From positions 1 to 9,109 of the forward strand of contig DASZYF010000079.1 in NCBI GenBank assembly GCA_035545535.1: a stretch of DNA of 9,109 nt. The letters are read 5' to 3'. The DNA is from DASZYF01 sp035545535. Lineage in GTDB: Bacteria > Actinomycetota > Actinomycetes > Mycobacteriales > CAJCIY01. Shown here in pieces: positions 1-6,540 of this stretch. Each line of letters opens with the position of its first letter. Positions within the stretch are counted from its first letter, which is position 1. The notes under the pieces are model-generated. The model did not search any database and was not told the DNA's origin. It was given only the letters and a program-made list of their open reading frames with translations. The position numbers and the translations under genes are program-made.

Positions 1-8
1 ACTCGCTC

Positions 9-39
9 TTGACGGCGCGCTCCTTCTCTGACATACATA
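9..39 (+). promoter_or_regulatory. Possible promoter of the maleylpyruvate isomerase-like gene
   Basis: A TTGACG hexamer at 9-14 matches the sigma-70-type -35 consensus in five of six positions. About 17-19 bases downstream lie weak -10 candidates (CATACA at 32-37 or TACATA at 34-39). The placement fits a leader of about 35-40 bases before the ATG at 80 and would put the palindrome at 38-56 over the transcription start. The -10 match is poor, so this is a tentative call. Confidence 0.3.
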
Positions 40-56
40 CAGGCGGCCCGCCTGTA
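38..56. promoter_or_regulatory. 19-bp palindrome, probable repressor operator
   Basis: The arms TACAGGCGG (38-46) and CCGCCTGTA (48-56) are perfect reverse complements around a single central C. The site ends 23 bases before the ATG of the isomerase-family gene and directly follows the possible -10 element, which is where a repressor would block initiation. The size and the TAC...GTA ends resemble operators of TetR-family regulators. The regulator itself is not in the window and could lie just upstream. The palindrome is seen; its regulatory role is inferred. Confidence 0.45.
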
Positions 57-79
57 AGTTACCCGCTCAAGGAGACCCT

Positions 80-685
80 ATGGCGCTCGCCCGCCCAATC
101 GTGTGTGACGGCCTGCTCGACGAGCTGGACCGGTTCGAAGCCCTCCTGCGCGACCTCTCGCCGCAGGACTGGGAGACACCGACGCGCTGCGAGGGGTGGT
201 CGGTGGGCGACGTGGCGCGCCACGTCGTCGGGACCATCGCCGACGTGTCCGCCGGCCGGATGGACCGGCTCGGTTCGGGCGACGAGGTGCGCGAGCGTCA
301 GGGCCGCGGCCCGGCCGACCTCGCCGCTGAGTGCGCCGACGTCCGCGCCCAGACCTCGAAGCTGCTGGCACTGTTCGACGACGCCGCGTGGGTGCTGCCC
401 GCACCGGCGGGCTACGACGGTCAGCTGGGCGACGGCGTCGAGGCGCTCTGGTACGACGCGTTCCTGCACGCCGACGACATCCGCGACGCGCTGGGCATGC
501 CGACCGTGCTCTCGCCGGGGCTCGCGGCGGCCTGCTCGCACGTGCAGCTCGAGCTGGACAAGCGCGGCTGGACCGGCGAGATGCCCGACGAGGGCGCCGA
601 CGCCATGGACTTCGTGCTGGCCGCGACGGGGCGTCAGGACCCGGCCAAGACGACCGGCAACCCGATCAACATCTACGCCGGCTGA
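80..685 (+). CDS. Maleylpyruvate isomerase family mycothiol-dependent protein
   Basis: The 201-residue protein resembles the DinB-like four-helix MDMPI_N/TIGR03083 family. Members use a bound metal to activate mycothiol for isomerisation, transfer or detoxification in the actinobacterial cytosol. The family signature is clear: W31, PT-x-CEGW at 34-40, then VxDVARHV with H48. A second block at 121-138 reads E-A-L-W-Y-D-A-F-L-H, followed by ADDI and the ALG-P ending. H48 and H130 fit two of the three metal ligands. The third, usually Glu four residues before the second His, appears as D126, a conservative change. It lacks the extra C-terminal domain of full-length isomerases. The ATG at 80 has a good AAGGAG at 69-74. 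It stands alone, behind a palindromic operator candidate and before a hairpin. The true substrate cannot be told. Confidence 0.85.
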   Translation: MALARPIVCDGLLDELDRFEALLRDLSPQDWETPTRCEGWSVGDVARHVVGTIADVSAGRMDRLGSGDEVRERQGRGPADLAAECADVRAQTSKLLALFDDAAWVLPAPAGYDGQLGDGVEALWYDAFLHADDIRDALGMPTVLSPGLAAACSHVQLELDKRGWTGEMPDEGADAMDFVLAATGRQDPAKTTGNPINIYAG

Positions 686-698
686 ACGCTCCTCGCCA

Positions 699-734
699 CT
701 CGCAACTGCCCCTGCCAACAGGGGCAGTTGCGAG
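699..734. terminator. Perfect 16-bp hairpin between convergent genes
   Basis: The arms at 699-714 and 719-734 are perfectly complementary around a CCAA loop. The hairpin begins 13 bases after the isomerase-family stop codon and lies 44 bases from the stop of the convergent minus-strand gene. It can therefore end transcription from both sides. There is no T-run on either side, as is common for actinobacterial hairpin terminators. The long perfect stem could also be a dispersed repeat element; only a genome search would tell. Confidence 0.7.
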
Positions 735-778
735 CGACGACGGCGACGACCCGCGCCTCGCGCGCGGGGCGATGCGTG

Positions 779-1216
779 CTAGGCGGCGTCGGCGGCGTAG
801 CGCAGGGCGTCGCGGATCTCGGCGACCTCGGCCGGCGAGAGCACGACGGACCTCTGGTCCAGCCAGCGCTGCAGCTTGCGGGGGCTGACGATGACGACCG
901 GTCCGCCATCGGGCGCCGCCTTGACGGTGAACCCCTTGCCGGCGCGGAAGGCCGTGACCAGCCCGACGACCGGGACCCGGCGCCCCAGGGCGTCGGCCAG
1001 CGCCCGCTCGGTGCGCTGGGCGGCGCCACGGACGTCGCGCACGTACGCCTCTGAGCGATGGCCGTGGTGGAGCGCGAACACGCCGCCCGGTCCTACAACG
1101 GTCGCGCCCACCACGAACCAGTCCGCCCCCAGCGACGCCCCAGCAGCGGCGTCAGGCGAGGCCCGCTGCGCCGGGGCGAACCACGGTGACAGGGTGGGGG
1201 CGAGAGCCATGCTCAT
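779..1216 (-). CDS. NERD-like domain protein lacking the ExK motif
   Basis: This minus-strand gene encodes about 146 residues if it starts at the ATG at 1216. An ATG at 1210 is equally plausible, and the frame stays open to a GTG at 1270; none has a convincing ribosome binding site. The core VVGPGGVFAL followed by a helical stretch (AAQRTERALADALG), a strand VPVVGLV and a terminal WLDQRS...LSPAEV block follows the order of NERD (nuclease-related) domains. It also parallels the NERD protein encoded at 2280-3089. The position that normally carries the acidic-x-Lys pair after the GPGG strand reads HHGHR here, and the usual N-terminal NERD strands are short or missing. A non-catalytic or decaying NERD homologue is likely. 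Base composition is high through the domain and drops upstream of 1216. Its function is unknown. Confidence 0.65.
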   Translation of the reverse strand: MSMALAPTLSPWFAPAQRASPDAAAGASLGADWFVVGATVVGPGGVFALHHGHRSEAYVRDVRGAAQRTERALADALGRRVPVVGLVTAFRAGKGFTVKAAPDGGPVVIVSPRKLQRWLDQRSVVLSPAEVAEIRDALRYAADAA

Positions 1217-1240
1217 CAGTTCGGCGGATCTGGTCGATTT

Positions 1241-1266
1241 CCGATTGGGCAATTCGGACCAATCGG
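1241..1266. repeat. Inverted repeat upstream of the NERD-like gene
   Basis: CCGATTGG at 1241-1248 and CCAATCGG at 1259-1266 form perfect 8-bp arms with a 10-base spacer. The centre-to-centre distance is 18 bases, close to two helical turns, which suits a dimeric DNA-binding protein. The repeat lies 25 bases upstream of the preferred ATG (1216) of the minus-strand gene. If translation instead began at the GTG at 1270, the repeat would be coding, so it bears on the choice of start. Confidence 0.4.
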
Positions 1267-1452
1267 GCACCGCCGCCGGCCGCGATCAGTGGCCGTGCTC
1301 ACCCGGCAGGACCCTCCGGATAGGCGATCGTGGGCACTCAGCGCTTGCGTCGCTCTGCCTCTTGATCGGATCACTACCGTCCAACTCGGCGAGGTCTGCT
1401 CGTCCGACGTTCGCTCCAGCTGAGTCCGGGTTTTCGATGCAAAGCTCGCCGG
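1267..1452. other. Divergent intergenic region, no gene seen
   Basis: This stretch lies between the minus-strand NERD-like gene and the + strand gene at 1453. Open frames crossing it read as low-complexity Arg/Ser/Pro sequence without a family resemblance. It has lower G+C than the flanks. No convincing paired -35/-10 elements, tRNA or terminator were found. It presumably carries the divergent promoters of both genes. Confidence 0.5.
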
Positions 1453-2037
1453 GTGCCGATCGGCTACTTCCGTCACGTGCGCTCTGTCCCGACCGCCGAC
1501 GAGGCCGAAGAGCTTGTGGTCGTGGACGATCTGGCGCGACAGCTCCGGACGCACCTCGAGGCGGCCTCGGACGAGATCGATGCGGTGCACGTCCATGGCG
1601 CGGGCAGCAGCGCCGTACAGACGATCGTGTCCCGCCTGCTTCGGGACGAAGTCGGCTTCCACGAAGAACAGGTCATGACCCGCGTTGACGGGTGGGACAG
1701 CCTGAACAGGCCTGACTTCATCTACAAGCTCGGGCCGGGGCGAGGGATCCTCGCCGAGGTCGAGCGCGGCGGCACCACGACGAACAACCATGACCTCAAG
1801 GACTTCTGGAAGACCCATCTGGCACCAGATGCCCAGCATCTGTTCTTGATCGTTCCGAGGGCCAACTTCAGCGCTGACGGCTACGCGCGGGAGCGCCCAT
1901 TCGCTCTTGTCAAACGCCGAATCGGCGGGTTTTTCGGCGACCCCCGGCGCGAGGTGGACGTCCTCAGCGCCCACGTCTTCGGGTACGGCCGCGAGGGCGA
2001 ACGCAGGAGCCGGGTGAGGGCGGCGCTGCCTATATGA
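1453..2037 (+). CDS. Conserved hypothetical protein, PD-(D/E)XK nuclease-like
   Basis: The 194-residue protein has no name I can give with certainty, but its pattern is that of a restriction-endonuclease fold. E71/E72 sit in a helix region before RPDF (D88). Then comes a strand ILAEVERGG with E102-x-E104-R105, followed by TNNHDLKDFWKTH (N111, N112, D114, K116, D117, K120, H122) and a hydrophobic strand HLFLIVP. D88, 13 residues, then ExE mirrors D...(D/E)xK with Glu replacing Lys. K116 or K120 could supply the charge. The TNNHDLKDxWK stretch looks strongly conserved rather than random. The GTG at 1453 is the first usable ATG or GTG in a frame that opens at 1366 and has no Shine-Dalgarno, so the start is uncertain. 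The stop overlaps the converging two-helix frame by 8 bases. G+C is low (33 of 60 in line 1801-1860), suggesting transfer. A DNA-cleaving role is inferred. Confidence 0.7.
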   Translation: MPIGYFRHVRSVPTADEAEELVVVDDLARQLRTHLEAASDEIDAVHVHGAGSSAVQTIVSRLLRDEVGFHEEQVMTRVDGWDSLNRPDFIYKLGPGRGILAEVERGGTTTNNHDLKDFWKTHLAPDAQHLFLIVPRANFSADGYARERPFALVKRRIGGFFGDPRREVDVLSAHVFGYGREGERRSRVRAALPI

Positions 2038-3089
2038 GCAATTCGATTGCATCGGCGACCGCCAGCCCCAGGCAGGCGACCGTCGCGACAATCCAGCCGA
2101 GGCTGATGTACCGCAGCCGCTGAAGCCGTCGCGCAACAAACCCCGAAGCGACGGCCAATGCATCGGCCGGGACGGTGTATCGGACGTGGTGGGGAAGCCG
2201 GAATGGTGCAAGCGCAGCCAGGAGGCCTGCCAGCACGGCGAGTCCGGTAAACCACATCTGCGCGACAACGTCTGACACGCCGGGTTGGCATGGCAGGCTC
2301 CAGCGCGTCTCGGCGGGACGCCTGCGAATCCAGCGCTTTCCAGCAACGGGCGATGTCGTCGGGCGAAAGCCTTGTGTCCAGGGTGGAGACAGCAGCTAAC
2401 CAATCCTGTGCCCGCTGACCAACCACGACAGTGGCAGGCGCATCGCGAAATCGAGCGAGTTCCAAAACCTCAGCCTTGCCGCCCCACAGGAAGACGACGG
2501 GCGTGACGGCTTCGGCCCCTACCCAGCTCGTTGCCGACCACAGCCGGAGGTCTCGTGCGTCGGCGGCGGCCGCCTCGGCGGCACTCCAGACGCGTGGCTG
2601 TTGATCCGTCCACGGCGTTGCCGACCACTTCGTCTCGATCGCGAAAAGCCCGCCAGGACCAACCAAGACGTGGTCGATGTCTCGCTGTCGAAGCACCAGA
2701 TGATTGACGTGCTTCCACCCACCCTTGCGAAGCTTCCGCAATTCGCTGGACGTCCATTGCTCAGCGAGGTCGCCCATCATGGTTGCTGCTGTCCCAGAAG
2801 CCTGGACGACCCAAAACGCGATCGTGGCGCCGACGAACACCGACCCCCCACCGACGACAATCCCGCGCAAGAGCTGGTTTCGCTGAACCGTGGCTGTCGC
2901 GGCAACGATCGCGAGTCCGGCAAGGGCTACGAATAGCAGAGTCGTCCAGTGCTCGCGCACGTATTCGTTCTGGGAAGTTCGGGCCTTACGTCGCGCGTAT
3001 GTGCCAGCGCGTCTGTCCCCCGACAACGTGTGCTCGCGTCGACCCTGTCGCGACAAGGGTCCGGCGGGCATGGACTGAATTCTGGTCAT
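1881..3089 (-). CDS. Membrane-anchored NERD-domain protein, probably frameshifted near 2280
   Basis: As read, the frame gives 402 residues, but good coding evidence ends near 2280. The N-terminus is basic, with two membrane helices at about residues 49-67 and 75-95. A NERD (nuclease-related) domain follows to about residue 250. It contains GGWKHVNHLVL, then DIDHVLVGPGGLFAIETKW, which carries the Asp and the E-T-K of nuclease-like folds. It closes with a WLAAV...LSPDDIARCW block. The predicted topology is membrane-anchored with the NERD domain probably cytoplasmic. Beyond 2280 the frame becomes Arg/Pro/Cys-rich with poor G/C at third positions and runs into the convergent gene ending at 2037. 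The neighbouring frame there encodes two clean membrane helices. The ATG at 3089 lacks a ribosome binding site; Met7 at 3071 is an alternative. The gene is divergent from the cyclase gene. NERD proteins are linked to DNA processing, but the specific role is unknown. Confidence 0.7.
   Translation of the reverse strand: MTRIQSMPAGPLSRQGRREHTLSGDRRAGTYARRKARTSQNEYVREHWTTLLFVALAGLAIVAATATVQRNQLLRGIVVGGGSVFVGATIAFWVVQASGTAATMMGDLAEQWTSSELRKLRKGGWKHVNHLVLRQRDIDHVLVGPGGLFAIETKWSATPWTDQQPRVWSAAEAAAADARDLRLWSATSWVGAEAVTPVVFLWGGKAEVLELARFRDAPATVVVGQRAQDWLAAVSTLDTRLSPDDIARCWKALDSQASRRDALEPAMPTRRVRRCRADVVYRTRRAGRPPGCACTIPASPPRPIHRPGRCIGRRFGVCCATASAAAVHQPRLDCRDGRLPGAGGRRCNRIAHIGSAALTRLLRSPSRPYPKTWALRTSTSRRGSPKNPPIRRLTRANGRSRA
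2030..2278 (-). CDS. Two-helix membrane segment, likely displaced C-terminus of the NERD protein
   Basis: From a GTG at 2278 this frame gives 82 residues with two hydrophobic helices (WFTGLAVLAGLLAALAPF and a C-terminal WIVATVACLGLAVADAI) separated by a basic loop containing ARRLQRLRY. Third codon positions are mostly G or C, unlike the NERD frame over the same bases, so this is the coding frame here. The reading frame is open upstream through the end of the NERD domain. Skipping one base at 2279 joins the NERD frame directly onto this one. Deleting one C of the minus-strand CCC at 2284-2282 would do the same. It is therefore best read as the C-terminal part of a single gene spanning 2030-3089, broken by an indel or sequencing error. 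A separate, overlapping small membrane gene starting at the GTG is the alternative. Confidence 0.55.
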   Translation of the reverse strand: MSDVVAQMWFTGLAVLAGLLAALAPFRLPHHVRYTVPADALAVASGFVARRLQRLRYISLGWIVATVACLGLAVADAIELLI

Positions 3090-3124
3090 GACGCACGCGG
3101 GATCGCTCGCGCGTGTCGCGGATA

Positions 3125-3138
3125 CGGTGGTAACACCG
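3125..3138. repeat. Small palindrome in the divergent NERD/cyclase gap
   Basis: CGGTG (3125-3129) and CACCG (3134-3138) are perfect arms around GTAA. The site lies in the 68-base gap between the divergent NERD and cyclase genes, about 20 bases before the cyclase TTG. It is short enough to be chance, but its position would let one protein act on both promoters. No clear -35/-10 pair was found in the gap. Confidence 0.25.
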
Positions 3139-3157
3139 AGCTGAGGGCGGGGGACGG

Positions 3158-6100
3158 TTGACGACGACAGGGCGCGGACCCCGCACGGAGCGGCGTCTCG
3201 CGTCCGTCCTGTTCGCGGACCTGGTCGGCTTCACCACGCTGGCCGAGCAACGTGATCATGAGGACGTCAGCGAGCTGCTGGCGACGTTCACCCACGAGGT
3301 CCGCACCGTCTGCACCCGCTACGGCGGCACGATCGAGAAGTTCCTCGGCGACGGCGTGCTCGTCCTGTGGGGCACCGAGACCGCGCACGAGGACGACGCC
3401 GAGCGGGCCGTCCGCGCAGGCCTCGAGCTGACGCGCATCGCCCCGCATCTGGGCCAGCGGCACGGCGTCGAAAACCTCAAGATTCGCGTCGGCATCGTCA
3501 CCGGCGAGATCACCGTGTCCGTTGGCACCGGCGAGGACCTGCAGGTCGCCGGCGATGCGGTCAACACCGCCAGCCGCGTGCAGGGGGTGGCCAACCCCGG
3601 CACGGTGTGGGTCGACGAGACCACCCGCGGCCTCACCGCGGCGTCGGTCACGTTCGCGGACCGTGGCCGGCACGCGCTCAAGGGCAAGGAGCACGAGGTC
3701 CACCTCTACGAGGTCGGCTCCGTCGTCGCCGGCCTGGCCGGCGCGCAACGGCAGGACGGCCGCGAAGCCCCGCTCGTCGGCCGCGATCGCGAGCTGCGCC
3801 TGCTGCAAGAGCTGTTCCACGCCACCGAGGAAGACGGCCGCGCGCGGCTCGTCGTGATCAGCGGCGCCGCCGGCGTCGGAAAATCACGACTTTCGTGGGA
3901 GCTGGAGAAATACACCGACGGCCTCACCCGCACCGTCTGGTGGCACCGCGGCCGCTGCCCCGCCTACGGGGAAGGCATCGCCTACGCCGCGTTCGCCGAG
4001 ATGGTGCGCAGCCGCATCGGCCTCGCCGACACCGACGACCTCGCCACCACCCGCGCCGCCATCGGCCAGTGGCTGCAGCAGCACGTCGCCGACCCCGACC
4101 TGCGCGGCTGGATGACGCCGCGCGTCGAGGCGCTCCTCGCGAACGAGAGCATCCCCGTCACCGATGCCCGCGCGGAGCTCTTCGCCGCCTGGCGCGTGCT
4201 GCTCGAGTGCGTCGGCGACGGTGACGACCCGGTGCTGCTCGCGGTCGACGATGCGCACCGCGCTGACCCCGGCCTCATCGACCTTCTCGCGCACCTGGTC
4301 GAGAACGCGCAGTGCCCGCTGTTCGTGCTCGTCATCGCCCGGCCCGAGCTGCTCGAGCGCCACCCGTCTCTGGTCAGCGACCACCGGGCGACCGTCGTGC
4401 ACGTCGAACGGCTGGACGACGCCGCGATGGCCGAGCTCGCCGACGGCTTGGTCCACGAGCTCCCGCCGGCCGCTCGCGACGCGCTCGTCGCCCGTTCGGA
4501 AGGGGTGCCGCTCTACGCGGTCGAGACGGTCCGCGCGCTCATCGACATCGCAGCCATAACGCCCGAAGCCGGCGCCACCGCGGCGACCGAGGCCGCGCTG
4601 ACCACGCTCACCGCGCCGGCCAGCCTGCGTGCGCTCGTCGGCAGCCGGCTCGACGCGCTCGACCCCGGTGCGCGTGACGTGCTGCTCGAGGCGAGCGTCC
4701 TCGGCGCGACGTTCACCCGCGATGCGCTCTCCGCCCTGCACAAGACCGGAGGCGGCACCGAGGACGACCTGCTCGACGCGCTGCCGGTGCTCGTGCGCCG
4801 CGAGCTGCTCGCCACCAAGCCGGGCCCGCGAGGGCGCGTCGACGAGCTGCGGTTCGTGCAGCTGTTCGTGCGACAGGTCGCCTACGAGCGTCTCTCGCGT
4901 AAGGACCGCGAACGGCTGCACCTCGCCGCGGCTACATACCTGCAGTCGCTGCCCGACCCGAGCGAGGAGCTCGCGTCCATGGCGGCGCAGCACCACCTCA
5001 ACGCACTCGGCGTTGCCAGCGGTGACACGACGATCAGCGTCACGGGCGACGTCGGCCCGGCGCTCGCCGGTCTCGAGCAAGCCGTGGCGCGGTCGCTGCG
5101 CCTCGGGGCCGCAGAGCAGGCGCTGCAGCAAGCCCGCATCGCGCTCGAGCTCCAACCGACACCGGACCGCGCCGTGCCATTGCTGCGGTCGGCCGCCCGC
5201 GCCGCGCTGAGCCTCGGTCGGCTCGAGGAAGCGCAGCAGCTCGCGCAACGCGCGGGGGACCTCTCGACCGATCCGGTCGACGAGGCCCGAGCGGCTGTCC
5301 TGCAGGCTGAATCACTCATCCTCGGCGGCCGCGACACCAGCGCCGCCGTCGCGTTGCTCGCCGGCCGCTTCGACGCGCTCAAGAACAGCGACGCCCACGA
5401 CGTGGTGCTCACCCTCGCCCTCATGCTCGGCCGCGCACACACCAGCCGCGGTGACCACGCGAGCGCCCGCGGCTACACCGAGCACGCGCTGCAGCTCGCC
5501 GACGCCCACGACGACATCCCCGGCCTCATCGACGCGCTCGTGCAGCGCGGCCTGCAGTGGTGCGCCGACGGCATGGTCAAGGGCGGCCTCGCGCTCTTCC
5601 AGCAAGCCGCCGACCTGGCCCGCCAGTGGCACCTGCCCACTGCGTCGCTCCGCCCACTGAACAACCTCGCCGCGTTCCAGAACGGCCGCGATCTGCGCGC
5701 CGCGATCGCCGCCGGCCGCGAGGCCCACGCCGCCGCGGTGCGCGTGGGCGACAAGCCGATGGCCGCGCACAGCGCGGTGAACCTCGCGCTGGGGCTCTGG
5801 ACCAGCGGCGAGTGGAGCGAGCTCGACGGCCTGCTCGCCGAGAGCGCGGGCGACACCGGCGCCGCCACCGCCTCCATCACGCACGTCGTCGCGTGCTGGC
5901 TCGCGCAGGCCCGCGGGCTGCCGATGCCCGAGGCCGATCCGGCCGTCATCGACGAGCGGAGCAGCGAGGACGAGTCGGTCCGCTGCTGGGCGCTCGCCGC
6001 CGAGGCCCTCGAGGCGGCGATGATGCGGCAGACCGACCGCGCCGCCCAGGTGATCCTCGACGCCGTCGCCGAAGCGGACGCGTCGAACGGGCTCGACGAC

Positions 6101-6505
6101 GACTACGTCTACCTGTGGAGCATGGGCGTCGCGATGCTCAGCACGTGGGGCCGCCACGACGACGCGCAGCGCCTCCTCGACCGCGTCGCCTCGGCACCGG
6201 CCGGACACGTGTCACCGTTCCTCGCCGCCGAGCTCGCGCGCCTCACCGCCCTGTCGCAGGACCTGCGCGGTGAACAGGTCGACGTCGCGCTGCTGCGCAG
6301 CGCCATCACCGGCTACGAGGACTTCGGCGCCGAGCCCTTCGCCGCGGTCGCCCGCGTTGCGCTCCTGCAGGCGCTCCCGCCGGCCGACCCCGAGCGTCGG
6401 CCGCTGCACGCGACGTGCGTCGCGGTCTTCACCCGCCTCGGCGCCGCGGCCTGGCTCGCCGACCTTCCCAGCGACCTGAGCGCTGCGCCGGTGCCGCGCC
6501 CCTAG
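3158..6505 (+). CDS. Class III adenylate/guanylate cyclase - ATPase - TPR regulator
   Basis: The 1115-residue multidomain protein opens with a class III cyclase domain (about 12-187) that makes cyclic nucleotide from NTP. Metal-binding D21 (FADLVGFT) and D65 (KFLGDG) are 44 apart, as in mycobacterial Rv1625c. K61 sits in the purine-selecting position. N136 and R140 in GDAVNTASR provide transition-state contacts. The partner selecting residue, usually Asp or Thr, is Q129. Next is a STAND/AAA-type ATPase from PLVGR (205-209), with Walker A GAAGVGKS at 236-243 and Walker B LLAVDDAH with D364/D365. The remainder, from about 500 to 1080, is Ala/Leu-rich helical repeats of TPR type. No C-terminal HTH is present. 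The design suggests ligand or partner sensing by the repeats, ATPase switching and cyclase output. The TTG start at 3158 is forced, because a TAA lies in frame at 3131 and no ATG or GTG precedes the catalytic motif. GAGGGCGG at 3143-3150 may be the ribosome binding site. Confidence 0.9.
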   Translation: MTTTGRGPRTERRLASVLFADLVGFTTLAEQRDHEDVSELLATFTHEVRTVCTRYGGTIEKFLGDGVLVLWGTETAHEDDAERAVRAGLELTRIAPHLGQRHGVENLKIRVGIVTGEITVSVGTGEDLQVAGDAVNTASRVQGVANPGTVWVDETTRGLTAASVTFADRGRHALKGKEHEVHLYEVGSVVAGLAGAQRQDGREAPLVGRDRELRLLQELFHATEEDGRARLVVISGAAGVGKSRLSWELEKYTDGLTRTVWWHRGRCPAYGEGIAYAAFAEMVRSRIGLADTDDLATTRAAIGQWLQQHVADPDLRGWMTPRVEALLANESIPVTDARAELFAAWRVLLECVGDGDDPVLLAVDDAHRADPGLIDLLAHLVENAQCPLFVLVIARPELLERHPSLVSDHRATVVHVERLDDAAMAELADGLVHELPPAARDALVARSEGVPLYAVETVRALIDIAAITPEAGATAATEAALTTLTAPASLRALVGSRLDALDPGARDVLLEASVLGATFTRDALSALHKTGGGTEDDLLDALPVLVRRELLATKPGPRGRVDELRFVQLFVRQVAYERLSRKDRERLHLAAATYLQSLPDPSEELASMAAQHHLNALGVASGDTTISVTGDVGPALAGLEQAVARSLRLGAAEQALQQARIALELQPTPDRAVPLLRSAARAALSLGRLEEAQQLAQRAGDLSTDPVDEARAAVLQAESLILGGRDTSAAVALLAGRFDALKNSDAHDVVLTLALMLGRAHTSRGDHASARGYTEHALQLADAHDDIPGLIDALVQRGLQWCADGMVKGGLALFQQAADLARQWHLPTASLRPLNNLAAFQNGRDLRAAIAAGREAHAAAVRVGDKPMAAHSAVNLALGLWTSGEWSELDGLLAESAGDTGAATASITHVVACWLAQARGLPMPEADPAVIDERSSEDESVRCWALAAEALEAAMMRQTDRAAQVILDAVAEADASNGLDDDYVYLWSMGVAMLSTWGRHDDAQRLLDRVASAPAGHVSPFLAAELARLTALSQDLRGEQVDVALLRSAITGYEDFGAEPFAAVARVALLQALPPADPERRPLHATCVAVFTRLGAAAWLADLPSDLSAAPVPRP

Positions 6506-6540
6506 TGCTCGCGCCGCTCACGTGGCCTGCATGCGCTCGG

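Noticed and set aside
876..1688. A 270-codon + strand frame across the NERD-like gene and the following gap
   Set aside because: It overlaps the NERD-like gene antisense and the start of the gene at 1453 in another frame. Its sequence is Arg/Ala/Pro-rich with no conserved pattern.
1216..2403. A 395-codon minus-strand open frame across the middle region
   Set aside because: It is antisense to the clear gene at 1453-2037 and overlaps the two NERD-related frames. Its product is Arg/Pro/Ser-rich with no motif order, so it is a shadow of high-GC coding.
3884..5248. A 454-codon minus-strand open frame opposite the cyclase gene
   Set aside because: It lies wholly within the well-supported cyclase-ATPase-TPR gene. 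The product is Arg/Val/Glu-rich low-complexity sequence typical of antisense frames in high-GC genes.
5312..6208. A 298-codon minus-strand open frame opposite the TPR region
   Set aside because: It is antisense to the TPR region and has no start signal or recognisable domain.
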